Shown here: piece by piece, positions 23,833-34,053 of the stretch
How positions within the stretch are numbered: the stretch's first letter is position 1
How the letters are laid out: every line of letters starts with the position of its first letter
Source: Bacteroidetes bacterium UBA1941
GTDB lineage: Bacteria; Bacteroidota; Bacteroidia; Chitinophagales; LD1
DNA length: 64,000 nt
Assembly: GCA_002336805.1 (NCBI GenBank)
Contig: DDEZ01000012.1
Coordinates: forward strand, 259,594 to 323,593
Reading direction: 5' to 3'
Translations under genes and position numbers: made by a program
Notes under the pieces: generated by a model
Seen by the model: only the letters and a program-made list of their open reading frames with translations
Told to the model about the DNA's origin: nothing
Databases searched by the model: none

Positions 23833-25923
23833 ATGGCGAGCAACAACATAAAAAGAGAGGTGATGATCAGGATCTACGTAGGGTTCCTCTTCATCGTGCT
23901 GCTCAGTGTGGGTATTCTCGCCAAGGTGGTGCAGACGCAGGTCTATGAGGCGCATGACCTCATAGCGCAGTCTGACAGCACGAGCATTTTCTCCAAGACC
24001 ATCGTAGCGGAGCGTGGCAATATCTACTCTGCTGATGGCAAGCTACTGGCTACCTCCCTCCCACTGTTTGATGTGCACATAGACTTCAATGCAGATGGCC
24101 TGACGGATGATGTCTTCACCCCGCGCAATGTAGACTCTGTAGCTATGCTGATGTCCAACAAGTACCATGACAAGACAGCAGCGGACTACAGGGCAGAGTT
24201 CTTCAAGCATCATAAGAAGTCTGACACTTACTTCCTGCTGAAGAAGGACATCTCACTGGCTGATCTCAATGAGATGAAGACCTGGCCATGGTTTCGCCTG
24301 AGCCGCAATAAGTCAGGGCTGATAGTGGAAACAAAGGAAATGCGCGATCACCCATTTGGTGATATCGCGCTGCGCACCCTAGGCATAGATGAAAACCATG
24401 ATGGCGTGTACTCATCCGGCCTGGAGCTGAAGTACGACAAAGACCTGACAGGCGAGGCTGTAAAGAAACTCTACCGCAAGCTCTCTGCTGGTGTAGCAAA
24501 ACCTCTGGATACCAAAGAAGAAATGGCCAACTCCGGCAAGGATATCTATACCACTATAGACATCAATATGCAGGACGTAGCTGAGGATGCGCTGCGCAAG
24601 GCACTGACCCGCCACGACGCGGAGCACGGCTGCGTGATACTGATGGAGGTCAAGACAGGCAAGATCCGCGCAATAGCCAACCTGGGCAAGCGCGACTCTG
24701 CCGACTATCGCGAGCTATATAACTATGCTGTAGGCGAAGCCACTGAGCCAGGCTCTGTAATGAAACTCGCTACCGTAGCCTCTCTCATGGAGGATAAGCT
24801 GGTAGATAAGAATACACCGGTAGAATGCGGTGACGGCGTACTAAGCATCCGCGGCCTGATCATCAAGGACCACGAGGCTCCGGAGTCGCCACAACTGACA
24901 GTGCAGCGTGCTGTAGAGGTTTCGTCTAACGTGGCTATGGCAGAGCTGGCAAAGGAATACTATATCGCCAAGCCCAGCCAATTCTATGATCATCTCAAGG
25001 CGTTTGGCTTCACCGAGTCGGTGAAGATAGAAGTAGGTGGCGCGGCCAGGCCGGTGCTGGCTGAGCCGAAGAAATGGTCTGGTGTATCTGCGCCCTTCAT
25101 CGCGCACGGCTATGAGCTACAGGTGACTCCACTGCACACACTGCAGTTCTATAATGCCATAGCCAACAACGGTGTGATGGTAAAACCAAGCCTGATAGAG
25201 AAGATACGCGAGTACAATCAAACTATCGACTCACCAGGCACTGTGGTGCTTAACTCCAAGCTGATCAGCGAGGGCACTGTAAAGCAACTACAAGAGATAC
25301 TGACCGGCGTAGTAGAAAATGGTACTGCGAAGAACCTCAAGACCACTTACCTCAAAATAGCAGGCAAGACAGGCACAGCTGTGATCTCTAACCATGGCTA
25401 CAAAGTGAATAAGAAGTACCAGGCCTCGTTTGCTGGTTATTTCCCTGCTGATAAGCCTGAGTACTCGATGATCATCGTGGTAAACTCCCCAGGCCAGGGT
25501 GGCTACTATGGCAATGTGGTAGCAGGTGAGGTTTTCCGTGAGGTAGCCGATAAGGTTTACTCGCTGACACTTGATATGCGCCCATCCATCAACAATGCAA
25601 CTATAACAGAGAATGACATCCCGGTGATAAAGAACGCGGCACGTGAGGACATCGCGCGCATCTACAGCATGTTTGGAGCTCAGGCACCAGCTGGTGGTGA
25701 TGACTGGATGATGGCATCTGACGGCGCAGGCTATATAGCCAATGACATCAAGATAGACATGGTACCTGACGTAAAAGGCATGGGTCTGAAAGATGCGCTC
25801 TACCTGCTGGAGTCACATGGCCTCAGGGTAGAATTTAAAGGAAAAGGAAATGTGACCGGGCAGTCTATAGACGCCGGCACCAAAATATCGAAAGGACAAA
25901 TTATAACACTGCAACTGAGCTGA
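23833..25923 (+). CDS. ftsI: FtsI/PBP3-type septal transpeptidase with C-terminal PASTA domain
   Basis: The 696-residue class B PBP has one N-terminal membrane segment (YVGFLFIVLLSVGILAKVV), the dimerisation/pedestal region starting AERGNIYSADGKLLATS, and a transpeptidase domain with SVMK (S308-K311), SSN in the SxN position (EVSSNVAMAEL) and KTGT (K512-T515). Residues about 637-696 are a PASTA domain (VPDVKGMGLKDALYLLESHGL). The enzyme cross-links septal peptidoglycan together with FtsW. The stop codon overlaps the murE start (TGATG at 25921-25925), implying coupled translation. Confidence 0.96.
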   Translation: MASNNIKREVMIRIYVGFLFIVLLSVGILAKVVQTQVYEAHDLIAQSDSTSIFSKTIVAERGNIYSADGKLLATSLPLFDVHIDFNADGLTDDVFTPRNVDSVAMLMSNKYHDKTAADYRAEFFKHHKKSDTYFLLKKDISLADLNEMKTWPWFRLSRNKSGLIVETKEMRDHPFGDIALRTLGIDENHDGVYSSGLELKYDKDLTGEAVKKLYRKLSAGVAKPLDTKEEMANSGKDIYTTIDINMQDVAEDALRKALTRHDAEHGCVILMEVKTGKIRAIANLGKRDSADYRELYNYAVGEATEPGSVMKLATVASLMEDKLVDKNTPVECGDGVLSIRGLIIKDHEAPESPQLTVQRAVEVSSNVAMAELAKEYYIAKPSQFYDHLKAFGFTESVKIEVGGAARPVLAEPKKWSGVSAPFIAHGYELQVTPLHTLQFYNAIANNGVMVKPSLIEKIREYNQTIDSPGTVVLNSKLISEGTVKQLQEILTGVVENGTAKNLKTTYLKIAGKTGTAVISNHGYKVNKKYQASFAGYFPADKPEYSMIIVVNSPGQGGYYGNVVAGEVFREVADKVYSLTLDMRPSINNATITENDIPVIKNAAREDIARIYSMFGAQAPAGGDDWMMASDGAGYIANDIKIDMVPDVKGMGLKDALYLLESHGLRVEFKGKGNVTGQSIDAGTKISKGQIITLQLS

Positions 25924-27389
25924 TGCTATCGCTGAATGAAATACTGAAAGATGTGGCCGTGATCGATATCGCGGGTAGCAGCATCATGAGTGTGGGCGAG
26001 CTACGCCTGGACTCGCGTGCCGTACAGTCTGGCGATACATTCATTGCAGTGAAGGGCACTCACGCCGATGGGCATGCTTACATCTCATCTGTAATAGAAA
26101 AGGGCGCACGCCTGATCATCTGTGAGGTACTGCCTGAGAGCCTGCTGCAGACCGTGACCTACGTACAGGTGGAAAATTCTGCCGCCGCACTCGGTCAGAT
26201 AGCGTCAAACTATTATGGTCGTCCATCTGACAAGCTGAAGCTGGTAGGTGTGACAGGTACTAATGGCAAGACCTCTACGGTCACGCTGCTCTATCGCCTG
26301 TTCCGCCAGTTGAACTTCAAGGCTGGTATGCTCTCTACAGTGGAGAACCAGATCAACGGAGAGGTGATTCCTAGCACGCATACAACTCCTGATGCGATCA
26401 ACCTCAATAAGCTGCTGCGCCAGATGGTGGAGGCGGGCTGTGAGTATTGCTTCATGGAGGTGAGCAGCCATGCAGTGGATCAGCACAGGATAGGCGGGCT
26501 GGAGTTTGCCGGTGCGGTATTTACCAATATCACCCACGACCACCTCGACTACCACAAGACCTTTGACAACTACCTCAAGGCTAAGAAGAAGTTCTTTGAT
26601 GGCCTGAGCAAGAAAGCCTTTGCGCTGACCAATATCGATGACCGCAATGGCAATATCATGCTGCAGAATACTAAAGCAGCAAAACACACTTATGCGCTGA
26701 AGTCTGCGGCAGATTTCAAGGCAAAGATCGTGACTGATACTGTACAGGGCCTGGAGCTGGATATAGACGGCCAGGAGATGCACACCCGACTGATCGGCGA
26801 GTTCAATGCATACAATCTGCTATCAGTATATGCTACCGCAGTGCTCCTGGGCATAGACAAAATAGAAGCACTGACCATACTCAGCGCGCTCACGCCACCT
26901 GAGGGGCGCTTTGACCAGATCGTATCTGCGAAAGATAAAATCGTGGGCATCGTAGACTATGCTCATACCCCTGATGCGCTGAAGAATGTACTGCATACGA
27001 TCAACGCCATCCGCCAGGGCAATGAAACGCTGATCAGCATCGTAGGCTGCGGTGGTGACCGCGATGCGGCTAAGCGCCCCGTGATGGCACAGGTGGCCGC
27101 ACACCTCAGCGATAAGTGCATCCTGACCTCTGACAATCCGCGCTCGGAAGATCCGAATGAGATCCTCCGCCAGATGAATGAAGGAGTTGAGATCACTGAA
27201 CGCCGCAAGGTACTCTCCATCACAGATCGCAAAGAGGCGATCCGTACCGCCTGCATGATGGCAAACAAAGGCGACATCATCCTTTTGGCTGGTAAGGGTC
27301 ACGAGAAATATCAAGAGATCAAGGGCGTGAAATATGCCTTCGACGATAAAGCTGTATTGAAAGAATTGTTTAACGAACTCGGTAAATAA
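25923..27389 (+). CDS. murE: UDP-MurNAc-L-Ala-D-Glu:meso-diaminopimelate ligase
   Basis: The 488-residue Mur ligase has the ATP-binding loop [19 protein letters not shown], the central [13 protein letters not shown] and ITHDHLDYH motifs, and a C-terminal domain with [13 protein letters not shown]. The DNPR sequence is the signature of enzymes that add meso-diaminopimelate rather than lysine, so the peptidoglycan is of the DAP type. It acts in the cytoplasm on the UDP-linked dipeptide precursor. It overlaps ftsI by one base and is followed by mraY after a one-base gap. Confidence 0.97.
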   Translation: MLSLNEILKDVAVIDIAGSSIMSVGELRLDSRAVQSGDTFIAVKGTHADGHAYISSVIEKGARLIICEVLPESLLQTVTYVQVENSAAALGQIASNYYGRPSDKLKLVGVTGTNGKTSTVTLLYRLFRQLNFKAGMLSTVENQINGEVIPSTHTTPDAINLNKLLRQMVEAGCEYCFMEVSSHAVDQHRIGGLEFAGAVFTNITHDHLDYHKTFDNYLKAKKKFFDGLSKKAFALTNIDDRNGNIMLQNTKAAKHTYALKSAADFKAKIVTDTVQGLELDIDGQEMHTRLIGEFNAYNLLSVYATAVLLGIDKIEALTILSALTPPEGRFDQIVSAKDKIVGIVDYAHTPDALKNVLHTINAIRQGNETLISIVGCGGDRDAAKRPVMAQVAAHLSDKCILTSDNPRSEDPNEILRQMNEGVEITERRKVLSITDRKEAIRTACMMANKGDIILLAGKGHEKYQEIKGVKYAFDDKAVLKELFNELGK

Positions 27390-27390
27390 G

Positions 27391-28644
27391 ATGCTGTACT
27401 ACCTGTTTAACTATATGAGGTTGCATTACAACATGCCGGGTGCGAACCTCTTCACGTATATCTCCTTCCGTGCAGCGTCTGCCATGATCCTGTCACTGGT
27501 CATCTCCATGATCTATGGCGGCAAGATCATCGCATACCTTAAGAATAAACAAATAGGCGAAACCATCCGTGAGCTGGGCCTGCAAGGCGAAAACCAGAAA
27601 AAAGGCACGCCTACTATGGGTGGCCTCATCATACTTGGCGCGATCCTGATCCCTACACTGCTCCTCGCCCGCCTGGACAATGTCTACATCGTACTGATGC
27701 TGATCACGACTGTATGGCTCGGTGCCATAGGCTTTGCCGATGATTACATCAAGGTATTTAAGAAGGACAAGAAGGGTCTGGCCGGTACTTTCAAGGTCAT
27801 AGGCCAGGTAGGCTTGGGCCTGATCGTAGGCACAGTCCTATACTTTAATAAGAATGTATACACTAAGGAGGAAATACCCGCTGCGGCAGTTTCTTCTTAT
27901 CAACCGGCAGAAGTATCTCAGGTGCGTGACGATCGTGGCACGGTACACTACCTAGTACAGGTGCGCGACCAGACCACTTCACTGCCTTTCATCAAGACAC
28001 ATGAGTTTGACTACTCCATGATATTGAGCGCTATCAATCCGGCTTGGGCCAAGTATTCATGGCTGATCTTTATTCCTGTGGTGATCTTCATCATCACAGC
28101 AGTATCTAATGGAGCTAACCTGACTGACGGTATAGATGGCCTCGCTACCGGTACATCGGCTATAGTGGGATCTACGCTTCTGGTCTTTGCCTACCTGTCG
28201 GGCAACATCATCTTCGCCGACTACCTGAACATCATGTATATCCCTAACTCAGGTGAGTTGACCATTTTCCTCGCAGCTTTTATAGGCGCATGTGTCGGCT
28301 TCCTCTGGTGGAATGCCTACCCGGCTCAGGTATTCATGGGAGATACAGGATCACTCGCGCTGGGCGGTATCATAGCCACACTGGCTATAGCTACGCGCAA
28401 AGAGCTCATACTACCCCTGATGTGTGGCATATTCCTGATAGAAAATCTGTCAGTGATGATGCAGGTTTCCTACTTCAAGTACACTAAAAACAAATATGGT
28501 GAAGGACGCAGGATATTCCTGATGTCTCCACTACACCATCACTATCAGAAACTAGGCTGGCATGAGAGCAAGATCGTATCACGCTTCTGGATCATCGGTA
28601 TCCTGCTGGCTGTATTGTCCATTGTAACCTTGAAGATCAGATAA
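27391..28644 (+). CDS. mraY: phospho-MurNAc-pentapeptide transferase MraY
   Basis: The 417-residue polytopic membrane enzyme makes lipid I from UDP-MurNAc-pentapeptide and undecaprenyl phosphate. Seen motifs are [27 protein letters not shown] with the Asp pair, [28 protein letters not shown] and the [13 protein letters not shown] loop. It is longer than the E. coli enzyme (360) because of an insertion of about 50 residues after the third cytoplasmic region ([20 protein letters not shown]...), which is usual in Bacteroidota. It lies tightly between murE and murD. Confidence 0.97.
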   Translation: MLYYLFNYMRLHYNMPGANLFTYISFRAASAMILSLVISMIYGGKIIAYLKNKQIGETIRELGLQGENQKKGTPTMGGLIILGAILIPTLLLARLDNVYIVLMLITTVWLGAIGFADDYIKVFKKDKKGLAGTFKVIGQVGLGLIVGTVLYFNKNVYTKEEIPAAAVSSYQPAEVSQVRDDRGTVHYLVQVRDQTTSLPFIKTHEFDYSMILSAINPAWAKYSWLIFIPVVIFIITAVSNGANLTDGIDGLATGTSAIVGSTLLVFAYLSGNIIFADYLNIMYIPNSGELTIFLAAFIGACVGFLWWNAYPAQVFMGDTGSLALGGIIATLAIATRKELILPLMCGIFLIENLSVMMQVSYFKYTKNKYGEGRRIFLMSPLHHHYQKLGWHESKIVSRFWIIGILLAVLSIVTLKIR

Positions 28645-28651
28645 GAAAAAC

Positions 28652-29992
28652 GTGAGCAAGAGACTCGTCATATTAGGTGGAGGTGAGAGCGGTGCAGGTA
28701 CAGCAGTACTTGGGCTGAAGCAGGGCTATGACGTATTTCTGAGCGACAAAGGCAAGATAGCAGATAAGTACAAGGCGATACTGAGCGAATACAAAGTGGA
28801 CTATGAAGAGGAGCAGCATACAGAGGAGAAGATCCTGAATGCAGACCTCGTGATGAAAAGCCCGGGCATACCAGAGAAGGCCGACATGATCAAAATGCTG
28901 CGTGCACAAAACACACGCATCGTATCCGAGATCGAGTTTGCCAGCTGGTATACGGATGCCAAGATCGTAGGCATCACCGGCGCCAATGGCAAGACGACTG
29001 TAACGGCGCTGACCTATCACATCATGAAGGAAGGTGGCATGAATGTAGGTCTCGGCGGCAATATCGGTAAGAGCTTTGCGATGCAGGTGGCTACGGAGAA
29101 CTATGAGTACTATGTACTGGAGATATCGAGCTTTCAGCTGGATGATATAGAGACTTTCCGTCCGCATATCTCCATCCTGACCAATATCACACCGGACCAC
29201 CTGGACCGCTACAACTATGAATTGCAAAACTACGTGACGGCAAAGTTTGCCATCGCGAAGAACCAGAAAGCTGACGACTACTTTATCTACTGCAGCGATG
29301 ATGAGATCACGATGCAGAATATAGAGAAGTATCCGACTGCTGCGAAAAAAGTGCCTTTTGCATACGATCAGGTGATCAGCGAGGGTGCTTATGTCAAAGA
29401 CGAAACCATTCAAATATCTATAAACAACAACAACCCTTTTACTATGTCAATCCAAGAACTCGGGATCAGAGGAAGGCACAATGTCTATAACTCTATGGCT
29501 GCTGGGATAGTAGCAAACATTTACGGCCTCCGCAAGGAGCAGATACGCGAGAGCCTCGCCAACTTCAAAAGCCTCGAGCATCGCCTCGAGACGGTGACGA
29601 AGATCCGCGGCGTCGAGTTTATCAATGACTCTAAGGCCACTAACGTAAACTCTACCTGGTATGCGCTGGAGTCGGTGAGCAAGCCGATCATTTGGATAGC
29701 CGGTGGTGTGGACAAAGGCAACGACTACTCTGTACTGGAGGGCCTGGTCAAAAAGAAAGTGCGCGCCATGATCTGCCTCGGTGTAGATAATACGAAGCTG
29801 CACTCTGCATTCAGCAAGCATGTAGACATCGTGATCAACTGCACGAATATGCGTGATGCTGTACGCATGGGCTACCAGCTCAGCAATCCTGGCGATGCCG
29901 TGCTGCTGTCACCGGCCTGCGCTTCATTCGACCTCTTCCAAAACTATGAGGACAGGGGCAAGAAGTTTAAAGACGCTGTGATACAGCTCTAA
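28652..29992 (+). CDS. murD: UDP-MurNAc-L-alanine:D-glutamate ligase
   Basis: The 446-residue Mur ligase starts with GTG seven bases after mraY. It has an N-terminal nucleotide-binding domain (LVILGGGESGAGTAVLG), the P-loop ITGANGKTTVTALTYHI, the ITPDHLDRY motif, FINDSKATNVNSTWYAL and the final LLSPACASFDLFQNYEDRG that marks MurD. It adds D-Glu to UDP-MurNAc-L-Ala. The motif set is complete and the length is normal. Confidence 0.97.
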   Translation: MSKRLVILGGGESGAGTAVLGLKQGYDVFLSDKGKIADKYKAILSEYKVDYEEEQHTEEKILNADLVMKSPGIPEKADMIKMLRAQNTRIVSEIEFASWYTDAKIVGITGANGKTTVTALTYHIMKEGGMNVGLGGNIGKSFAMQVATENYEYYVLEISSFQLDDIETFRPHISILTNITPDHLDRYNYELQNYVTAKFAIAKNQKADDYFIYCSDDEITMQNIEKYPTAAKKVPFAYDQVISEGAYVKDETIQISINNNNPFTMSIQELGIRGRHNVYNSMAAGIVANIYGLRKEQIRESLANFKSLEHRLETVTKIRGVEFINDSKATNVNSTWYALESVSKPIIWIAGGVDKGNDYSVLEGLVKKKVRAMICLGVDNTKLHSAFSKHVDIVINCTNMRDAVRMGYQLSNPGDAVLLSPACASFDLFQNYEDRGKKFKDAVIQL

Positions 29993-30066
29993 GCTGCGCA
30001 TTTGTGAAAACGAAACATTGAATGGTTGTGCTGTCTTAGGGCGCAAGCCCAAATAGTAATAACGAT

Positions 30067-31263
30067 ATGAAGGAGACTGTCAATAAAACATTTGAATACC
30101 TGAGGGGTGATCGCATCATCTGGCTCGTGGTGATGGTGCTTTTTGTCTTCTCCATGCTGGCAGTATATAGTGCGTCGAGCAGCCTCGCATTTAAAAATGC
30201 AGACGGCAACTCATCGCACTATCTCTACAAGCAGATACTGAGTGCGCTGGGCGGCATCCTGCTCATGTACTTTGCGCACATGGTAGACTACCGCTACTTC
30301 TCGCGCATCGCGCAGATACTTTGGATCATATGTGTACCGCTACTGCTGTACACTATGTTCTGGGGTACGAGTATCAATCATGCCAGCCGCTGGATCAGGT
30401 TGCCACTGATAGGCTGGACCTTCCAGACATCAGACCTGGCCAAGCTCGCAGTGATCATGCTTCTCGCGCGTATGCTCTCCAAGAATCAGGACAAGATGGA
30501 TGATTTCCGCAAGACGGTACTGCCTATGCTCGGCGTAGTACTGGTACCATGCATGATGATCGCTAAGGATAACCTATCCACTGCGCTCATCCTGTTCTTC
30601 ACGTCCGTCTTCATCCTCTTCATTGGCCGTCTGGCCATCAAGCATCTGGCGCTGCTCTTTGCAGCCAGTGCAGTGGTGATAGGGTTGTTCCTCGCCGTAC
30701 TGCTGCTCACACCTGATAGCCTGCTGGCACACATGGGCCGTATGCCTACATGGAAGAAACGGATACAAACACACTTCATCAATAAAGAACCTAATGCTGA
30801 CGATGACTACCAGCAGCGCCAGGCCCGCACGGCCATAGCACGCGGAGGCATCCTGCCAAATGGACCGGGCAACTCCATGCAGAAGCACTCTCTGCCGGAG
30901 GCCTATTCGGATTTCATCTTTGCGATCATCATAGAGGAGTATGGACTGATAGGCGGCATTTTTATCGTCTTCATCTACCTGCTGCTGCTCTACCGCTGCA
31001 TCAGGATCGTGATGGATGCGCCTAAGGCATTCGGGGCTTTCCTCGCAGTAGGGTTGGGGGTGAGTCTCGTATTGCAGGCTATGATCAATATGGCGGTGGC
31101 AGTTGGATTGTTTCCGGTCACGGGTGTGACGCTGCCGCTGGTCAGTATGGGTGGTAGCTCGGTAGTGTTTACGAGCATCGCATTCGGAATAATATTAAGC
31201 GTGAGCCGCAATATCGAGCTGACGCAAGAACAAGAAACAGAAGAAGAGCTGGAGACAGCATAA
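30067..31263 (+). CDS. ftsW: FtsW septal peptidoglycan polymerase (SEDS family)
   Basis: The 398-residue SEDS protein has about ten membrane segments. It begins with DRIIWLVVMVLFVFSMLAVYSASSSLA and carries YFAHMVDYRYF, HASRWIRLPLIGWTFQTSD, the extracytoplasmic loop with GNSMQKHSLPEAYSDFIFAIIIEEYG, and PLVSMGGSSVVFTSIAFGI. These are core SEDS motifs. It polymerises lipid II at the septum with FtsI. A gap of 74 bases with a small hairpin GGGCGCAAGCCC separates it from murD; it abuts murG (3 bases). Confidence 0.96.
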   Translation: MKETVNKTFEYLRGDRIIWLVVMVLFVFSMLAVYSASSSLAFKNADGNSSHYLYKQILSALGGILLMYFAHMVDYRYFSRIAQILWIICVPLLLYTMFWGTSINHASRWIRLPLIGWTFQTSDLAKLAVIMLLARMLSKNQDKMDDFRKTVLPMLGVVLVPCMMIAKDNLSTALILFFTSVFILFIGRLAIKHLALLFAASAVVIGLFLAVLLLTPDSLLAHMGRMPTWKKRIQTHFINKEPNADDDYQQRQARTAIARGGILPNGPGNSMQKHSLPEAYSDFIFAIIIEEYGLIGGIFIVFIYLLLLYRCIRIVMDAPKAFGAFLAVGLGVSLVLQAMINMAVAVGLFPVTGVTLPLVSMGGSSVVFTSIAFGIILSVSRNIELTQEQETEEELETA

Positions 31264-31266
31264 TAT

Positions 31267-32349
31267 ATGTCAGGCAAAAGATTCATCATCAGTGGCGGCG
31301 GTACCGGAGGGCATATCTTCCCTGCGATAGCTATTGCCAATATGCTGAAGAAGCAGATGCCTGACTGCGAGATACTTTTCGTGGGTGCCAATGACCGCAT
31401 GGAGATGCAGCGGGTGCCCGAGGCAGGATATGAGATCAAGGGGCTGAGCATCGCGGGCTTCCAGCGGGGGCAGATACTGTCTAATCTGGGGCTGCCGCTG
31501 AAAGTAGTAAAGAGCCTCGCCGCTGCGCGCAAGATCGTAAGTGATTTCAAACCATCTGTAGCGATAGGTGTAGGTGGCTACGCCAGCGGTCCGCTGCTGA
31601 TGGCTGCCAGCCTATCAGGTGTGCCGTGCATCATACAGGAGCAGAATTCATTTGCAGGCATCACCAATAAGATTCTTGCCCGGAGGGCAAAGGCAATATG
31701 CGTGGCCTATGAAGGTATGGAGTCAGTTTTCCCGAAGGAAAAGATCGTGCTGACAGGCAATCCGATCCGCGCAGAGATCATACATGACGACATCAGCCGC
31801 AAGGACGCCTACTCATATTTTGATCTGGATGAAAATAAGAAGACGATACTCATCATCGGTGGTAGCCTCGGCGCACGGACGATCAACGAGAGCGTTTACG
31901 CCTATGCGGATAAAATAAAAGGCACCGGCACACAACTGCTTTGGCAAACTGGCAAGGTCTGGGCAAAGGAGAACCCTGATGCGGAGAATATCCATCAGAC
32001 ACAGTTCATTGTGCGTATGGATTACGCCTATGCCGCGGCTGACATTATCATCTCTCGCGCAGGTGCACTTTCTATAGCTGAGCTGCAGAATATAGGCAAG
32101 CCGGTCATCCTCGTACCATCGCCCAATGTGACGGAGGACCACCAGACACACAATGCCATGGCGCTGGTCAATAGGAATGCCGCTGTGCTGGTACGCGACA
32201 GCGAGGCGAAAGAGAAACTGATAGAAGTGGCCATGCAGCTGCTAAATGATGAGACAAGAAAAAGCGAACTGAGTAATAACATAAAAAAGATGGCGATCAC
32301 TGACGCAGCCGAGCGCATCGTGCGTGAGATACTGTCAGTAGCCAAATAA
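31267..32349 (+). CDS. murG: lipid II-forming GlcNAc transferase MurG
   Basis: This is a 360-residue GT28/GT-B enzyme. The N-terminal glycine-rich loop is GGGTGGHIFPAIAIANML. It also shows GVGGYASGPLL, IQEQNSFAGITNKILAR, LTGNPIRAEI, the GGSLGART loop, and the donor-site region SRAGALSIAEL. It transfers GlcNAc to lipid I on the inner face of the membrane. It lies three bases after ftsW and three bases before murC, so translation is probably coupled. Confidence 0.97.
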   Translation: MSGKRFIISGGGTGGHIFPAIAIANMLKKQMPDCEILFVGANDRMEMQRVPEAGYEIKGLSIAGFQRGQILSNLGLPLKVVKSLAAARKIVSDFKPSVAIGVGGYASGPLLMAASLSGVPCIIQEQNSFAGITNKILARRAKAICVAYEGMESVFPKEKIVLTGNPIRAEIIHDDISRKDAYSYFDLDENKKTILIIGGSLGARTINESVYAYADKIKGTGTQLLWQTGKVWAKENPDAENIHQTQFIVRMDYAYAAADIIISRAGALSIAELQNIGKPVILVPSPNVTEDHQTHNAMALVNRNAAVLVRDSEAKEKLIEVAMQLLNDETRKSELSNNIKKMAITDAAERIVREILSVAK

Positions 32350-32352
32350 CAT

Positions 32353-33711
32353 ATGAATCTGAAAGAAATAAAGAAGATCTACTTCCTCGGTATCGGCGGC
32401 ATAGGCATGTCGGCCTTGGCGCGCTATTTCAAATCTATAGGTGCAGAGGTGAGTGGCTATGACAAGACAGCTACCGCGCTCACAGATCAGCTGAAAGCTG
32501 AAGGCATCGATGTAATATTTGAGGATAAAATAGAATTGATGCCTAAGGAACTGGATATGGTAGTCTACACGCCTGCCATACCAAAGGATCACAAAGGCTT
32601 TAACTTCTACAAATACAATAACTACAATCTCAAGAAGCGCAGCGAGGTGCTAGGCATCATCAGCGCAGACAACTTTGCGATCTGTGTAGCCGGCTCACAT
32701 GGTAAGACTACAGTATCTGCCATGATCGCACATATCCTGACTGACAGCGGCTACGGTTGCAGTGCTTTCCTTGGTGGTATAGCTACTAACTACAACTCTA
32801 ACTACATCAAGCATGCTAACGATGTAGTAGTGATAGAGGCTGACGAGTTTGACCGCTCTTTCCATCGCCTGTCGCCGGACATGGCGGTGATCACTGCGGT
32901 AGATACGGACCATCTGGATATCTATGGCTCTAAGGAAAAGATCGAAGAGGCTTTCATAGAATTCACAGAAAAGATAGCCGAAGACGGTCTGCTGGTGATC
33001 AAGCAGTCCTCTCCTATCGAGGATCGCCTGCCTACGTTGGACAAGGCTTTCTACAGCCTGCATGATGAAAATGCAGACGTGTACTGCTCCAAGTATTGGG
33101 TAGTAGATGGCGGCTATGTTTTCAATATCATGTACTACGGCAAGGAGTTGATCGCCTTCCGTCTCAATATCGGTGGTTTCCACAATATCGAGAATGCACT
33201 GGCTGCATTTACCATCGCCAAAGAACTAAAGATATCTAACGAGAATATCAAGACCGCACTCGCTTCTTTCAAAGGCATCAAGCGCAGGTTTGAGACTATT
33301 GTAAAGAACGATAAGATTGTTTTCATAGACGACTATGCACACCATCCGGAGGAGATCAGGGTATTCCTCGCGTCAGTACGCGAAATGTACCCAGATAAGA
33401 AGATCACAGCGATCTTCCAGCCGCATCTTTTCTCCCGCACCAAGGACCTGGCAGATGGTTTCGCAGAGCAACTAAGCATAGCTGATGAAGTGATCCTGCT
33501 GGACATCTACCCTGCCCGCGAGCTGCCGATGGAGGGCGTGACCAGCGCACTGATCTATGACAAAGTGACCAGTAAGAGCAAACTGAATATCAAAAAAGAT
33601 GAACTGCTGGATACGCTAAAAGGCAAGCAACTGGAGGTAGTGGTGACGATTGGCGCGGGTGATATTGACAAGCTGGTGCTGCCTATAAAAGAACTTATAA
33701 CCAAACAATAA
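32353..33711 (+). CDS. murC: UDP-MurNAc:L-alanine ligase
   Basis: The 452-residue Mur ligase has YFLGIGGIGMSALARYF at the start, the P-loop AGSHGKTTVSAMIAHIL, VIEADEFDRSFH, AVDTDHLDIYG, the IDDYAHHPEEI motif and QPHLFSRTKDL in the C-terminal domain. This set is diagnostic of MurC, which adds L-alanine to UDP-MurNAc. The gene ends six bases before the small secreted-protein gene, so that gene must share its message. Confidence 0.97.
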   Translation: MNLKEIKKIYFLGIGGIGMSALARYFKSIGAEVSGYDKTATALTDQLKAEGIDVIFEDKIELMPKELDMVVYTPAIPKDHKGFNFYKYNNYNLKKRSEVLGIISADNFAICVAGSHGKTTVSAMIAHILTDSGYGCSAFLGGIATNYNSNYIKHANDVVVIEADEFDRSFHRLSPDMAVITAVDTDHLDIYGSKEKIEEAFIEFTEKIAEDGLLVIKQSSPIEDRLPTLDKAFYSLHDENADVYCSKYWVVDGGYVFNIMYYGKELIAFRLNIGGFHNIENALAAFTIAKELKISNENIKTALASFKGIKRRFETIVKNDKIVFIDDYAHHPEEIRVFLASVREMYPDKKITAIFQPHLFSRTKDLADGFAEQLSIADEVILLDIYPARELPMEGVTSALIYDKVTSKSKLNIKKDELLDTLKGKQLEVVVTIGAGDIDKLVLPIKELITKQ

Positions 33712-33717
33712 ACTGAT

Positions 33718-34035
33718 ATGAAAACAGTAAAGTTATTGATTGTGGTTCTCGTCATGACCTACACTTTAAGCCTGAAAGCACAGGAAAAGTATGAGTATGC
33801 AATTGCTGTTTATAAAGTCAGAACACTGAAGGTTGGAGAGTTGTCAATCTCACGTGACGGAAATTATTCTGAAACAGAAGTGAACGTCACAGGAAAAGCA
33901 CCTGAAGATCTCAGCCCACTGGTCGAAGCTGTAAATAAAATGAGTTTAGATGGTTGGGAGGTTTATAATACTTCAGCAGTAGCCAATAACAATCTTTTCC
34001 GAACCTATTATTTCCTGAGAAAAAAGAAAAACTAA
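33718..34035 (+). CDS. small secreted protein inserted in the dcw cluster, unknown function
   Basis: The 105-residue protein has a signal peptide (MKTVKLLIVVLVMTYTLSLKAQ) and a mature part of about 84 residues: YEYAIAVYKVRTLKVGELSISRDG, then LSPLVEAVNKMSLDGWEVYNTSAVANNN and FRTYYFLRKKKN. The LNxMSxDGWEVxN...YFLRKKK pattern recalls DUF4177-like small proteins. It lies between murC (6 bases) and ftsQ (18 bases) on the same strand, so it is in the operon. Base composition is richer in A+T than the flanking genes, which points to later insertion. A periplasmic role in the wall is possible but not shown. Confidence 0.75.
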   Translation: MKTVKLLIVVLVMTYTLSLKAQEKYEYAIAVYKVRTLKVGELSISRDGNYSETEVNVTGKAPEDLSPLVEAVNKMSLDGWEVYNTSAVANNNLFRTYYFLRKKKN

Positions 34036-34053
34036 TCGTACGATAGAGTCGAG

